DNA of 64,000 bases from Pieris napi. Its lineage: Eukaryota; Arthropoda; Insecta; Lepidoptera; Pieridae. The notes below the pieces were generated by a model. It did no database searches. It was not told where the DNA came from and saw only the letters and a program-made list of their open reading frames with translations. The DNA is taken from NCBI RefSeq assembly GCF_905475465.1, contig NC_062237.1, positions 11,518,501 to 11,582,500 of the forward strand, in the 5' to 3' direction. Below are positions 32,926 through 47,900 of this stretch, in pieces (positions within the stretch are counted from its first letter, which is position 1; every line of letters starts with the position of its first letter). The translations under genes were made by a program, and so were the position numbers.

Positions 32926-35900
32926 ATGGTGAAAATTTTATTAAATAACGATTTAGAGTTTGTAATGTCGAAAGAAAATAATAATTTGCGGTTACTTGGT
33001 TCACCTGTTAATTTATCATATAGAAATAAAAAGCGAGAAGATAAGAAGAATAATAAAGGCCGGCCCCGTTCAGCTCTACAAAATTCCTCTGTTTCGGTAA
33101 ATAAATAATGCTATTATATCCGACGAATAATCTATTTAAACCCTTAGGGTTATTAATTAATTTCTTTTACAGGATAACCAGGAACATTACAAGAGACCTT
33201 TCTCTGCTGACACAAAGGATAGGGCACCAACAACTAGGTCTTTTTTCAAGGCTTTTAGTGCTGAACTGCTTCAGTCATACAGTAGTAAGTTTTTAAAGTT
33301 CAATAAAAGAATATTAATAAATTATTGTATTTTATTGAAGATAATTTATTGTTCTGATAATATTTGCTATAAAACTCAAAGAAACCGTAATTTAAGTAAG
33401 CTTTCTAAAAAGGATTTTTGCATGACAACATTGTTAGTCTTAACTATATGTTTTTGGAATTAGTTTTTAACCAGAAGAGCAATTGATCAAATCAGTTAAT
33501 TTATTTAAAATTTAATAAAAGGCCATATATGCTGTCACAACAAAATAAAATCGAAACTGTATACTTGTATGGATAAAATTTTGCTGGCATAAAATAATTA
33601 GAAGAATCTGTAGTACCTTATATTTTTGTACATTGTAACTATTTATGTTACTTCCTATTTTATTTTCAGATTCCCCACTTACTGTAAAAGTGTTGCCACC
33701 CACAGAGCAATTGCTAGGAACTTCTAAAACATTTGGAAAAAATGCTTTTAAAAAGAATAAGGAGATATGTAGCAATGCCTCGGATATTGGTTCAGAGGAT
33801 ACATTTATAAGCTTAGGTACTAAAATTAAAGCCAAAGCACAATCAGGACCAAAGAACAGAAATTCGAATCCAAAGAACGCTTTAAGATACAGAAGCATAG
33901 CTAAGAAAAACAAAATTATGGATGACACAAATAATTGTTTGACTAAAGACAATTATGGAATGGAAATAACCATTACAGAACGGCCAAGATCGACATCACC
34001 AATTAGATATAGGGATATATATCAACATAGATCATTTTCACCTCCTTTAAAGAACCAATATGATTCATATTTTTTAGCCTTCAATGAAAACAATAAAAAC
34101 ACTTATGTGCCTAACTATACATCTTCCCTGAGTGTAGATGAGGCTAATGCATTGGATGTTTTTGACCGTCGGCAGATGCAAACAAAACCACAACTGTCTT
34201 TAGTGGAGGAAGAATCTACACAAGATCTCGATAGTAATGTTTCACAAAATGTGATTAGCTTGCCACGTGACAGTTGTCTAGACAATAAGGATTTAAAACA
34301 AAATGACAGTAATGATTTTAAATTTACAACAAACTGTTTAGATAATAGTGATAAAGAGAAAGAAGATTTTACAAATGAATCACACACTTACAGAGCATTT
34401 TTGAATGATTTCCATAAAAATTTAATTGACAAAAGTAAAACAAGCTCAAGAGTTCACACAGATTCTTCTTCTAAGGATTCTGGTTACCCAGAGAGTGCTG
34501 TCAAAGAAGATAAACAGTATTATCAAAATTATTCACTGCCTTCGACATCCTTCAATCTGATATCACAGGAAATCAAAGAACCAAGAAGCTTTGATAGTGC
34601 GTCATCTAAAGAAAATAGTAAAGAAAATTCAGATAAATGGGCGGAGCCTTTAAACCACAGTAGATTACTATACAAAGATTTTTTTCTTAAGAAAGAAGGT
34701 AATTTAGCATTACCGCCACAAAATACACCTAAAAAAGACAATGCACCAAGTACAAGTGAAGATTCCACTAGCTCAAAATTAGATGATAATGTTAATTTAG
34801 AATATCCATCATATCTCCTGAATAGTTCTACTAAAGCATACACTTCTAAAGTTATTGAAGATTACAAAAAAGAAATAGCTGCTATAAATACATTGCACGA
34901 GCTTACTTTAAAAGATATAAAAACCGACGCAATTTCACCTACACCTCTCAACATCAATGAAATGTTTGACCAATATTCTACCACAAACGACAATTCAACC
35001 TCCAATAATGACGATTCTAAAGCAATTGATAAGAATTTGTTAGACGTAAAGACCAGTGATATAGCAAAGGTTTCAACTAAGGAGTTAATACAAAATTACC
35101 TAAAGGTGAAGAGTGATTATAAACCGGAAAACGTAAGGAATACAAAAAAGTTCGATAAGAAATTTAACAATATACAGTCTAAGAATGAAGAAAATTCGGG
35201 CTACAAAAGATTTTGGAATAACAGAAATGCAAAGAATGTAGAGAAAAATTTATCAGCAAATACACAGAGCAATGGTTTTACAACACGCACTCCATTAAGT
35301 GCGCGAATAGACAGTGTACAAACAGACAAAGATATAGAATCTTGGATGTCACTCTCTGCTTCATCTCCGAGACTCCTAGAGCTAGATAAAGAGGATACAA
35401 TAGATATAACACAGAATAAAGAAGAAGCACAAAGACCAAAAAGTCCACTAACCAAAGAAATTGATGCAGAAAAGACTGAAACTCCAATTAATACTGATAT
35501 TGAAAAGTCAAAGGAATTAAGTGCTAATTCCACAGTACTTGATATTTATTCAATGCTTAAAGAAATAGAGAGTTATGGTGACAACCCAGTGACTTCAGTA
35601 GCTGATACGCAGAAGTCTAAAGAAGAAGAAAGAAGTTTTAGTCCAAAGGATAATTTTATGTAAGTTCTTGCTGTTTGAGCTTTACTATTGAAGTAAACTT
35701 AGTGGTCTAAGATCCCACTACTGGATTGTGCAGCTTTCTGTTTTTCTGATGGAATTTATTTTAAATTAATGTTGAGAAAGTATACAATGGATTAGGGATA
35801 GGTTTCCTATAAAGAATTAGCTGCAATTATCTGCAATAAATTTGTTGAAATTGCAACCATATGTTTACGTAAACTGTGAAAGTAGCTATTGTCCTTATTT

Positions 35901-38900
35901 ATACCGCGAACGCTTAACGCTTTTGCGCTCACACCTTAACCTGGGGGCTTAGTCAAGATGCCTTAACAGTAGTGTATGTAGAAAGTCGAAAACAAAATTT
36001 GTATGAAAATGACAGTTCGTGTCGACTTATTTTCATACAAATATAATAGTAGCCAGAATCGTTTATTGAAAGCATAGCAACCTCTGCGGCCATTTTAACT
36101 ATCAACCATTATCGTAAATAGGAATTATAACACTTTGATTTTGTACTAAAATTATAACTACCAATAATATACTTACTAGGAAAAATGTTGCGGCTGACTG
36201 AGTACTGAATTTTTTTTTTTCATTTCTTTTAAAATGACGTAAATTAATAACAAAACAGATAGTGGGATCCAGTACTATAGGGACATGGGCATGAGTATGT
36301 GTCCCGCGACCAGATTAATTCATTTTCAGTTTCTTTTTGAAGTCGAACTTCTAATGCAACTTCCAACAAGGTTGCGTTAAATGTTTAACGCTCCTGGGGA
36401 GGGGGAATAGAAAGAGACAGAGCGAGAGTGAATGTTTCCTATTTTCATTTCTACATTAAGAAGTTTCACTTCTTCCGCGCGGAGGGACTCCATGCACTAT
36501 TTTTTATTCTATTTCTATAGTAAAAATAATAAGATGTTACCTATGTTTTTTTTTATCTCTGCGTAATTGTGTTTTTTTTTTGAGATATATTGCGTGCTAG
36601 TTCGTTCAAAGATTATTCTGGTAACATTATGCTTTCAGGGAAATATTCCAGTTTTTGGAGAAAGTTGAACAAAGTGCGAACGACGCGTTATCCGTTGTTA
36701 CAACTACAACACCTCAGACAATGCCTAAGTAAGTATTGTTCTATTAAATTGTTTTTGAAAATTTTATTTTAAATTTTTGGCATTTTCCCGTCATTCCTTT
36801 ATTTATAGAACAGGGGGAAATAATATAATAATTGGATAGAATCCATTAAGAAAAGTGCGTAAAAATTATTAAAAGGCCGCCTACGCAATTGCGAGCCTTC
36901 TGGCAGTGTAAGTATTCATGGGCGGCAGTATCTCATTAAGTGGGCGTGAGCCTCCCGTTTGCCCCCTTTTCTATAAAAACATATGGACGTCAAAATAAGC
37001 GTCTATGTTTGTATTCCGATACAAACGTTTAATCTCGTCTCTGAAACCTTTACAGTGGAATACTTGAATCTTTCCAGACTGGAATCACTACTCAAGTTGC
37101 CACAAACGGAGCTCGCTCAGCGCTTAGTGACGGCCTCTTTACAGTTAGAAGAAAGGTCTTGTTGTATTGCTCTTTTGCAGGAAAGCCTTACGAATCATAA
37201 AGAACAGGTGAGTAGGGTATGAGAAAAGAGCGTGGCAGTAACGTGAACTTATATAATTCTTAATAGATTTTTATAAAGTATACTTTTAATTTCCATATTA
37301 AGTATCAAATGATACCGTCGAAGTATATGACGTAGTGTTGTCATCATAAAAAAGTCATTTAGCACTGCGCCCAAATCCCACGACGGTTTTCTTCCAGCAT
37401 ACATTATAATATGCACATTATAGGTATGTTATCTAAAGCTGGCGGCTTCAACACATTTACACTTTGTGCTTGTGTAGTGTCTGTGAATAAGCGCGAGACG
37501 TGATGTCAAACTAAAATGTTGATCTTTACTGTACATGTTGATCTTTTTTTTAAACATTACCAGGGCAATCTCGTAAAATGGTGCACAATGTTTTTAATTA
37601 TTTTAAGCATCTTAATAAAAACAGTTTAATGAAAAAATGTTATATTTAATTTGACATCAGATGCGACTGGGGTTTCTAAGAGGAGTATTGAAAGAATAGT
37701 TAGTGAAGTAAAAGTGAAGTGTGTTGAGCTAGATGGAGCTTATGTCGAAAAATGAAAAATTATTTACACAAACTACTCTTTTACGTTCTTGGTCGGGCTT
37801 ACAACTTTGGGATCCACCATCGTATCACGTATGCACATAATATTTATATGTATTTGACACATTTTTATTTATTTACAACCCACCCAACCTTACTAAAACC
37901 AGAGTAGACTAAAATATATAGCTTGGCAAAAAAGACATATTTTTAAACATACTGTATAGTGAAATTGCATTAGTGTGAGTACTGTGAACGCGCCAGCTTT
38001 CGATAACCGACCTATACCCAGATTTCAAATTAATGAATACCAAGATATGCCAATGATTTTTATAAAGTTGTTTTTTAGTTCTATCCCATTGATTAAAACA
38101 TCTATAGAAAAGCCAATTTGTCAATTGTCACTTTTGACAAGCATATTTTTTTTTCGAAGTTGGAACTGCACAATTACTTACTTAACTTTTTTTAAATTCA
38201 ATGTCAATCTAAACATAAGGTAAAATTTCTGTTCTAAAGAGAACAGAAATTGTGAAAACAGACATTTTATTAAATAAAAATGTGTTTATGCATTACAATG
38301 TGTAAGATTTTGGAATCGTTTTAAGTAAAAAATACCTGTGTTTCCAGCTCTTCCTTAATAATGGTTAATAGTTTATTCCATAATAATTTTTAAACACTTT
38401 ATAACCAAAGTTCTATTTCATCATAAATGTGATGGTATTCTTTTAATTGACAGTAAAACAAAAACAACTAAATATAAATCATATAAAAACGAAGCTATGA
38501 TTTTGATTCTAAATTGTCTTTGAACGTATATAAAATCTTCTTGACATTGTCACGTTCGAAACAAAACGACCCAGTTGTTGTGTCAAGTCATTTTTATCTA
38601 AAGAAATAAATTGGTTCTAACAATATGTTTGAAGATTGTTTAGATTCATTCACTTTATTAAATTGTATTATAATCTTTCTAAAGTAATCTTTCGTCTCTG
38701 CCAAATTGTTTCTACTCAGGTGAAAATAAACAAATTTAGAGTTGATGTTTAGTTGCCAACAGGTGGCGCTGATTACAATTTAAGACATGTTTAGTGATTT
38801 TTTTAATATTAACGTTGAAACTTGAAAGTACTGTTAATATCTAATTAATATTATATAATAGGATAGCTTCGTTTTTCTTACTAGCGTAGGCGAGGAATTT

Positions 38901-41900
38901 TTGGCTTTTTTGACTTTGCACAAAATTATACATACATTTAAATACATTTCGCGTTGAAGTAATAAACAAATAAACTGCTTTCTGATTTAAACCGTTTATT
39001 TCCAGATGATTTCGAAAATAAGTAATCTTGAAAAGCAGTCGCATCGCAATATTGGTAAGGTAAAGCAGGAGTGTGAAGAGACCATCAAAAGACACCAGAA
39101 TTTTATTGATCAGGTAATTAAAATACTCTTTTTATTCAAATAAATGTAATAAAAAAAAATAAAGTGACACGCGTGGAAATGGAAAAAATTACGTAATTTA
39201 TAAACAATAAATTAAATTGTTTTTTTATATATACAAAGTTAAAATTTTTAAGTGCTTACGCATGAACTGATTTTGATGAAGTAGAGGGAGAGTCAGTCAT
39301 TTGAATTTTAATAAAAAAAATATCAGTGGCGCTACAACCTCTTTAGATCGTGGCCTCAGATTTCTGAATCTGTTTCATGATCATTTTTAAATCTAATAGG
39401 CAAGTAGGTGCCGTCGACTTTTTGGGTCTAAGACATGTCGGTTTCCTCACGATGTTTTCCTTCACCGTTCCAGCAAATGTTAAATGCGCACATAGAAAGA
39501 AAGTCCATTGGTGCACAGCCGGGGATCGAACCTACGATCTCAGGTATGAGAGTCCCACGCTGAAGCCACTAGGCCAACACTGCTCCAATGGATTTGAATT
39601 TTAGATGTAAATTAATTTAAAAATCCAGTATTTGTAGTTCTTTCTTGCAATTACATTAGGAAACACGTCTTTTTTGTTCTTATTTTAATGACGGTATCAT
39701 CATTAGTATATTATATATGTGATTTCTTGGATAGATTTGGTTAAGGTTGCAATTTTTTGTTTAAGCAACATTAATCATTTTTTTTTAAATTTATAATTTC
39801 GGCTTTTCGCGGACTTTGCTTCAGGCAAAATCAGGGAAAGATTCACTTCTTAAAGTATTAAGTAAAAAAACTGAATTTTCAGTTGATAAACGACAAGAAA
39901 ACACTAAACCACAGAATAGAGGAGTTGGTTGACGAACGAAGATCCCTAGAGGAAAGATGGAAGAGATCTGCGCAAACACTCGAAGAGAGATATAAACTGG
40001 AGCTAAAAAACCAACACGACAAAATGGCCGCCGCACAACAGGTAAAGCAGTGATATTACAGACTCAAAAGGTCTAAAAACACGCATGTGAATCCAACTGC
40101 GTTTGTTTTCTAAACCAATACGACTTAGTGTCCTTCAAGAAAAGACTATCAATTCTTGAAAGGCCGGCAACGCAGCGAGCCCTTTCGCATTGATTGTCCA
40201 TGGGTGGTATATCACTTAATCAGATAAGCCTGTCATTTGGCCTATGTTCTTTTTTTATTTAATAAAGTACATACGAGTATATAATGCATTTTATACAGTA
40301 TATGTTACAAAATAACTATTCTAAAATACATGAAAATTACGGTAAACAAAAAATTTTACAAAAAAATAATAAAAATATTACACAATAGTAGGAACTACAC
40401 ATTTTAGTTTTTACTAGTAATTTATGCTGATTTGGTACCCGATAGGCGCTCAATAACGCTAATTTTAAATAGATAGGGCTGATATATTTAACCCAATTAT
40501 CAAGCTCTGAATAAGTAGCGTTTATTCCGTTGCCCCCTTGAGATCCTTTTTGAAAGTCCCAGACTTGTACCAAATCATTTTTCAAATTCAAAGTCAAAAA
40601 TCATTTAATCATATTGGTAACATAACTTATGACTCCTCTGTAAAAAAATACATATTAATGCTTCTAATTTTACATTTAGTGCCAGTTCTCAAATCAAGGG
40701 CGTAGAACGGAAGAGACTGAAGAACTGGTTATAAACTCTCCGCCACTCTTTTTAATCGCCAAGTATTTTGTTTTACACAATGTTTGTACGGAGCTGCAAT
40801 CATTACACCATGTTCCACATGACATCTTAAGTAATTAATAATAATAACATACATTAAAAACAAAGACTTGTCCTCTATCAGCAGGAGGCATGGTGAAATA
40901 GGAGCACGCACTTACATTCTCGTGGTTTTAACAATTGCTATTAGAATGCACCAACTAGATAAGTAATAAGTGAAATTTATTTTTGCAGGTGGCTAGACAA
41001 CGCTGGGTCCGACAGAAAGCGGAAAAAATCAAGGTATAAATTTCCATACGAAATATCCGATAAAAATGATAATTGCATGATTCATTTACAGGGGGCAAAT
41101 GGGCAGGACGCTGATGTGACGCTGCTCATAGTCACTCATAAGGCCAGAAGGGGCTCGTAAGTGACGGCCTTATAAAATTCGGCACCTGTTTTCATGTATA
41201 GTAGTCGATTTGGTTCGGAAATACTTCAATGAATGATGTGACATAAAAACAATATCGGATTTCCTATAATAGACCAGTGCAGATAGCCTTTGAAATTAAT
41301 AAAAAGTGAAAAAAATAATAGTAGGATGAAACCTATTGGAAAGGGAGGATAATATTATAAAAATTAAAGGAAAAATAATTTACGGGCGATCTGAGGTCGG
41401 GAATGGGAGTTTTAAGGGTAAAAAACGGTTTATCTCGATACCGGCAAAACTAAAAGTCCTATCGAAGAAAGTTAAATGGCAAAGTTGTAGGTAATAAAAA
41501 GATCTAAAACTTTTGTATTCACACATTTTTCACATAACCTCAAAATTTATGTGAAAAATTCAAAAAACGAAGTTTTTGGTATTTTTATCTTTTACAAATT
41601 TCTTTTTTTTTAACGAAATTTTGTGAAAACTTACCTTTCTATGTCCCAAATACGCTGTAACTTTTTTGACTAAAAATATTTATTTTTTCACCCTATTTTG
41701 AATTAATATCGAAAAAACACCCTAATTTTCAATCGAAAATTCACCCGTCAAAATATCAGCTTTTTACAAAAAGTTGGTGTGCTTTCAGTTCGTTGAAATC
41801 TCTACTTTCCTATGGTAAAAAAATATATATATTACCATAGTAAATCTTCTCAGAAAATGCAAAAAATCGTATGCAGTAACGCCCAGACCCGTCATCCCCT

Positions 41901-44900
41901 TCTCTTCGGCTTTTTCTCTCAGCCTACACCCTCTGTCTTCTTTGCCGATGAGTAGGGATTAATAATTTAATGACGTGTGGAATAAGTGATACCTGTATCT
42001 TATGTTCCATAATAAACACATTTTATTTGATTTTTTATAATTACCGTTTTTAATAATAATTTGTTTATTTAAGCAAACAATCATAAGTTCATATGATTAT
42101 CAATATAGTCCTAAATTTTAATTAGCTTTATAGTATATTCAATCATACAATTAAAAAGAGTAAATGCATTTAAGAGCAATCCAGCCTTCCCGCTATTACC
42201 GAATGCCGTTTATGCTCCCCCGCACGCGCCTTACCAGCACCACCAGATACAGCTCGCTAGCATGTCGTGGCGTAAAACAATCCCTGCCTTTCTTTTTTTA
42301 CACGCTTTATATTAGCTTCACCTGTATGTATGTATGTATGTAACCGACTCCTTCGGACTCGATTTTGACCCACTTTAAAAGACAGATTTAATTCAAACTT
42401 TGTACACTTATAAAGAATCAGCGACAATATAATAATTTCATAGGTTTATCTCTAAAAAACAATGAAATTTTTTTTAAAGTCCACAAAGCAATACGATTAA
42501 ATTGAGACAACACGTATATCATATGCATAGGGATATACTAGGACTAAAAAGTGGAAAATAAATATAGTTTAAAAAAAACTACGCTTTTAAAGCACATCAA
42601 ACTAAAAAGTGAAAAATAATTCCTAATTTAGGCTGAAAATGGTATAAACAAAAAATACTGGTATTATTGTGAAAAAGCGTGGGGCGCTCTGTATCGAGCT
42701 CTCTATATTTATTCTCTATCTATATTTATTTTTATTGTTGGGAAATCAATTTATTGATCCCCGCGCCGGGGCAACGATTAAAAGTGACGCGGGGAATGGG
42801 GCTGACCCCCGCAATGGCGCAATGGACCCCTACCCACTAAAACCCAACAGCCCCATCCGTTCGCTATGGGCGGGAGTCGCGGTAACAGATTCCCTTAATC
42901 CGTGTCTCCATCATGAGCGTCTGCTGTGCGAGCGCAACTTCTGATTTGCCCAATCCGGTAATATAACCGATAGTAAAACCACAAGTTGCTAGCATAAAAT
43001 CATGTATTAGTAAAGAACTGCCGAATTTAAATCGTAAATATTATTCTTTGATATTGCAACGGGAACAAATATACTTCTCTCAAACCGTTTGAAAATATCT
43101 AACAATTAAATAATTTTACTTTCAGGAACTAACTGTAAAAGGTTTAGAAGGAGAATTAAGAGAAATGGCGGAGAGGCAACAAAAAGAAGTGTCGGATTTG
43201 AAGATGTTTCATGCGGAACAAATTGGTAAACTTAAAGCGCAATGTGCGAACGAGATGGAAGAACTTAGGCGTACTCTTGAGAAAGAGAAGGAAGAGGCCC
43301 TTGTTAAAGAGAGACAGCTAGCTAGTACCAGGTCCGTATTTTTTGTTTATATAACAGGCAGGGCAGCAGGCCCTATAATTAAGTGATACCCATGTGATGG
43401 TTTTTTAAGAATTGGTACACTTTTTTCTTGAAGGAACTTTTCGTACTTCACTCTTTTCCTAAGTCGTGGTTCGAGTTTTTTTGAAGTAAAACTTCTTTAG
43501 GCGCAAGAGGGTAAAATTTTTACGGAACGTCACGAATATGTGCAGCGTTTTTGTCAAAGAAAAGGAAGAGAGCGATTGAGATCGATTGAGAAAGAGTGAG
43601 AAGGGTGAATCACCTTATAGAAATTTTATTATTAAAACTAAAATTTCGTAAAGAGAATTTATGAAATATTAGTATTTTATATTTTATGCAAAATAATTGT
43701 TTTGTCAAGTGTTTTTATTATCGAAGTAATAATTTTTTTTTTTTTAATTATTGTATTAACTTTCGACACTTAATATTTATATGACAATTAAATTCCTAAC
43801 AAGAACACTCCCCATGATATATGCGGTAGGAGATGCAGAGAGACCCCACATCTCTACGCAACGCATATAGTTAATGCCTATTCATTTATATTACTTTTGA
43901 ATATTATAAAAATCGACAGTAAAAATTGTTTTAATCTGCTGATGTCTTTAAAGGATGGAGAAACAAATACTAGAATTAGAAGTGACGTATCAAGAGCAAA
44001 GAACGAGATTAGTCGCGGAACTGCGCGCTGAGAACGAACGAGTTGCGCACGAGTTGAGTGAAAGAGATAGACTACAGAAAGAGGAGTTTGGTGAGTTGAA
44101 TTAGACATTTGTGGCAAATATTTTTGTCTTTTTTTATTATCATTCTGTGCGTAGCAACAGTCTACTTGCAGGTTTTATTTGCTTATTTATACATATATGA
44201 ATTTATGTTCGTTTGTCGCGCTAAAACTCGAAAATGGCTGGACCAATTTGGCTAAATATGATCTTGATATGTTTGTGGAAGTTCAGGGAAGATTTAAATG
44301 GTGGAAAACATAAATAATAAGTAACGATTAATACTAAAAATTACAATTGAATTTTCCAATAAAAATTGTTCGTAGCTGGAAAATATTTGATGTGTGTTTA
44401 GAAATAAATATTTGTCATTTACTTCTCATATATTTAAAGATGCCTTCAGAAATGTGTGTGTAATAGCTGAAGTATGAGGTCCGATCTCTTTGGTCTGTTT
44501 CAAAAAATTTGTATTGAGTTTTGACACACAAAAGAAGTTCACCGGGTCATTTAGTCTAATCTAATCATGAAATAAAATACAAATCTAAATGTGTATTTAT
44601 ACCATTGATTATATTTAAAACTAAATGGGGGCATAAATATTATAAAAAATAATTATAATATTTAAAGCTGCCCTGCGAACTTCGTTTCGCCTTAATATGA
44701 TTGTTTTACTTAGCCTACCTTTTAGTAGCTACATTCTACATTTAGTAGGAACATTTTGCTATCCCATAGAGTTTTTGAACCTGTATGCTTTTCCGGAATA
44801 AAAACTAGTTTTTAGGTTTTTCCATGCAATTGTCCTCTGCATTCTTAGAGTTAAAGGAATAAATAAAAACAAATTACTCGAATTGATCCAACCGTCTTCG

Positions 44901-47900
44901 AGATTTGATCTTAGACATACCGCTTTGTGTCAATAGATGGCGTTAATATGCATTTTTAGCAATAAAATAGTTATGTCAACTTTATGTGACAGTCGCTCAA
45001 TGACCACGACCTGCATAACATTAAATCAGTTATGATGTTTAAGAGTTAAATTTCAATAAATGTTTCGGCGGGAATCGAACCCTTTTGGATTATTAATACA
45101 TACTTTACGCATCTGCGTTTGTGCAAATTTTACACTTAGCTATGAATCTCTGAAATTTGTTAAAACCCAAGCTGTCTTGGATATTTAACTGAATTTATTG
45201 AAGTTTTAATTTTTTTATTAAGAAAAATGGCGAGAGGAGCAAGAGCGTTTATTGGAAATAAAGAAGCAAAATATAGAACTTGAAATAAAGAAGGAAAAAG
45301 AAAAACTTGAGGTAAATATAATTCTTTTATTTAATTTCACTCTTAACAGAAGCAGTCTTTCTTCGTTATATAACTTTAATGAATTTGTGGTCTAGGACAT
45401 TTTCCTTTGAAGAATTGTTATGTAGAGGGAGGGTAAAACTTGCGGAGTTTCTTGCCCGTTCTTCTCAGAACAAGACCTGGTAGTTTTGCGAACGAATGGC
45501 GTAGTCTTGCTCTTTCGCGAATTTTGTAAACGTTTTTGACATTCATAAGCATGCCCTAAGACGGATCTAAACTGAATAAACATATTTTGATTAATTGATT
45601 GTTTGTCCCTTTCTATAAAATTGTGATGACGCTGTGGAGAAAAGAGGCAGATTATGCAATTAAATCTTTATATATATAATTCTTCTGTGAGTGTGTATGT
45701 CACTGAACTTCTCTCAAACGACTGGACCGATTTTGATAAAAATTTTTGTGTGTGTTCAAGGGGATCTGGGAATGGTTTAGATTCACAAATCAGCCCGCCA
45801 GATGGCGCTGCAGTCGGTACTTTCATACTTTGCTTTACTAATCGCTTGAAATATCATGCAGGACAACGTCTGTCGGGACCACTAGTTATAACTATAAAAA
45901 TCTATGTAATAACTGAATTATTTTTGAAATGACAGATGCAAAGCTATCTTAGCACCTGTCAAGCTTCAGACTGGATTATATAACTTGCGAAACGTCTGTG
46001 AAGTGTCAAAATATCATTTTCATAATTTCAGGAACAAATGAACGAGAAACGCTTACAACTAGACGCAGATTTTGAGAAACACAAAAGAGAATTCGAAGCA
46101 GACCAGCAAGTATTGTTCAAGAGGAGAGTGACAGAGCTAACGGCGCAACACAAGTTGGAGAGAGATAGAGAGATCGAGAAGGCCATAGAGAGTTTGGAAG
46201 CGGAGGCTCAGACGGGAAGAAAGGAGCTGCAAGATGCATTAAGGTAACTGAAAAATGTATCATAGTAATTACGATTTTTTTATTTTTTTTATTTATTTAC
46301 ACTTTGTTACATTTATAGAAAAACAAATAACATAATACATAAAAATTATAAGGGATGCAACGGGCGGACTTATGACAAGCGATCTCTTCCAGGCAGAGTA
46401 AGGGAAAAACTAAAAAAATGATATGATAGGTAAAGTGCAAGAATCACCAACCTTAATCTAAAATAATACAAAAAAAGTAATAAAATAAACTAAAAAGCTA
46501 ATCTCACGAATTTAAAGTTTATACACTGTATAATGTTTCCTAACTCATTTTCTCCTTTGTTAAATCTTATGAATATATGTCTGTCTTTGTTTACTGTCGC
46601 TTTTTCGTTTCATCGACTTTCAAATCACAACGATGCTAAAGAAATTTTCACTTAAAAACAACACAACATTAAACAGTAATAGATTAAAATATTTACAAAA
46701 TGACTAACTATTACTTACAATATAGGAACTGAATATGTCAGTTCACTCAACGGACAGTTAAAAAATACGTGTGGCACTCGGGGACTGCCGCGGTAAAGCT
46801 ATTGCATAGCATTTTTTATCAACTTAGGCAATATAATTATTTGTTTATTTTTTGCAGTATTTTTTTTTCTTTGATATTAATTCAATCTACCACTCTACCA
46901 GACTGAGACTAACACGCCTATCCGATCACGCTAACCGATATGAGACGTTATGTCCCGCTCTAACGCGTATTGGCCGCACCTATATTACGTCATCGTGTGT
47001 TAGGTTTATTTCGTTACGGAATTTCTTGATACGGTCGTCCGCGCTCAAAGCCCGCGATAAAATCTATTATATCGCGATAGCTTAAAACTTCTGTTAATCT
47101 ATTCAGTTCATTAGTTATTTCCATAAATTGTGTACCTAATGTGTGCCCTTTTCGAGAGCTTAGTTTTCGCTGAAGGTACGACTAGTAATGGCGGGCGATG
47201 TCGCCTCCTCACCTAGCCAACGTTATTGACGGAAGTCATAATTCGTGGTTAGTCTAGATTTTCAATCCTACCCTCACTTTTCTGTATTAGGCTGAATATA
47301 CACTATACAGTTCACAAATCTTTCTCTGTCTGAGGAAATATTCTTCGGATATAATTCGTATTCGAGCGGCATTTGACTTCCATTTTATTTTATTAATTTT
47401 TATTAATGAATCCATACAAAAATTGGTTAGATAACATTTCTTAATATGAGTTATTAGTTGCGTTAGTATAAGTTGTAAAATTTAAGTTTGTTTTTTAGTG
47501 TTCTAGTATTTGTATGGCCCCTTTTAGGGTAAAAGCCTCCTCCATATTTTTCCATTCTCTTTCTTTTTTTCTCTGATTTTTCTCTATGCATTGTTCAGAT
47601 CTAATTGTCTTCTTTTGTACCTTTGTTTAATATAGTACCAGAGCAAACGAACCGTGATTTCTTAAAGACCTTTTTTGTAGGAGAAACAAAGAACACTATG
47701 AGACTGAATTGAAGGAATTGGCAGAGACTGAAGCAGCGACCTTGAAGCGTTATCAAGATGCCCAGGCCAGGATTAGATTGCAGGAAGATAAATGTAAGTC
47801 ATAAAATTAAGTTAAATAGAGAATCTATCACAATTTATTTGAAAATATCTTATTAAGTCCTCTGAATCTATCTATCTATGATGCCACACACAGTTCACCG

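Noticed and set aside
33512..33952. 146-codon minus-strand ORF
   Set aside because: Lies opposite the large coding exon of the CEP131 homologue and shows only the hydrophobic pattern of a shadow frame.
36983..37077. Upstream extension of exon 5 of the CEP131 homologue (open frame from 36983)
   Set aside because: The open frame continues upstream, but it is not reached in phase from exon 4; the AG at 37077 gives the only in-frame join.
42669..42944. 91-codon ORF as a gene
   Set aside because: Half of it is ordinary AT-rich intron, half the GC-rich block; no start context, no family motif.
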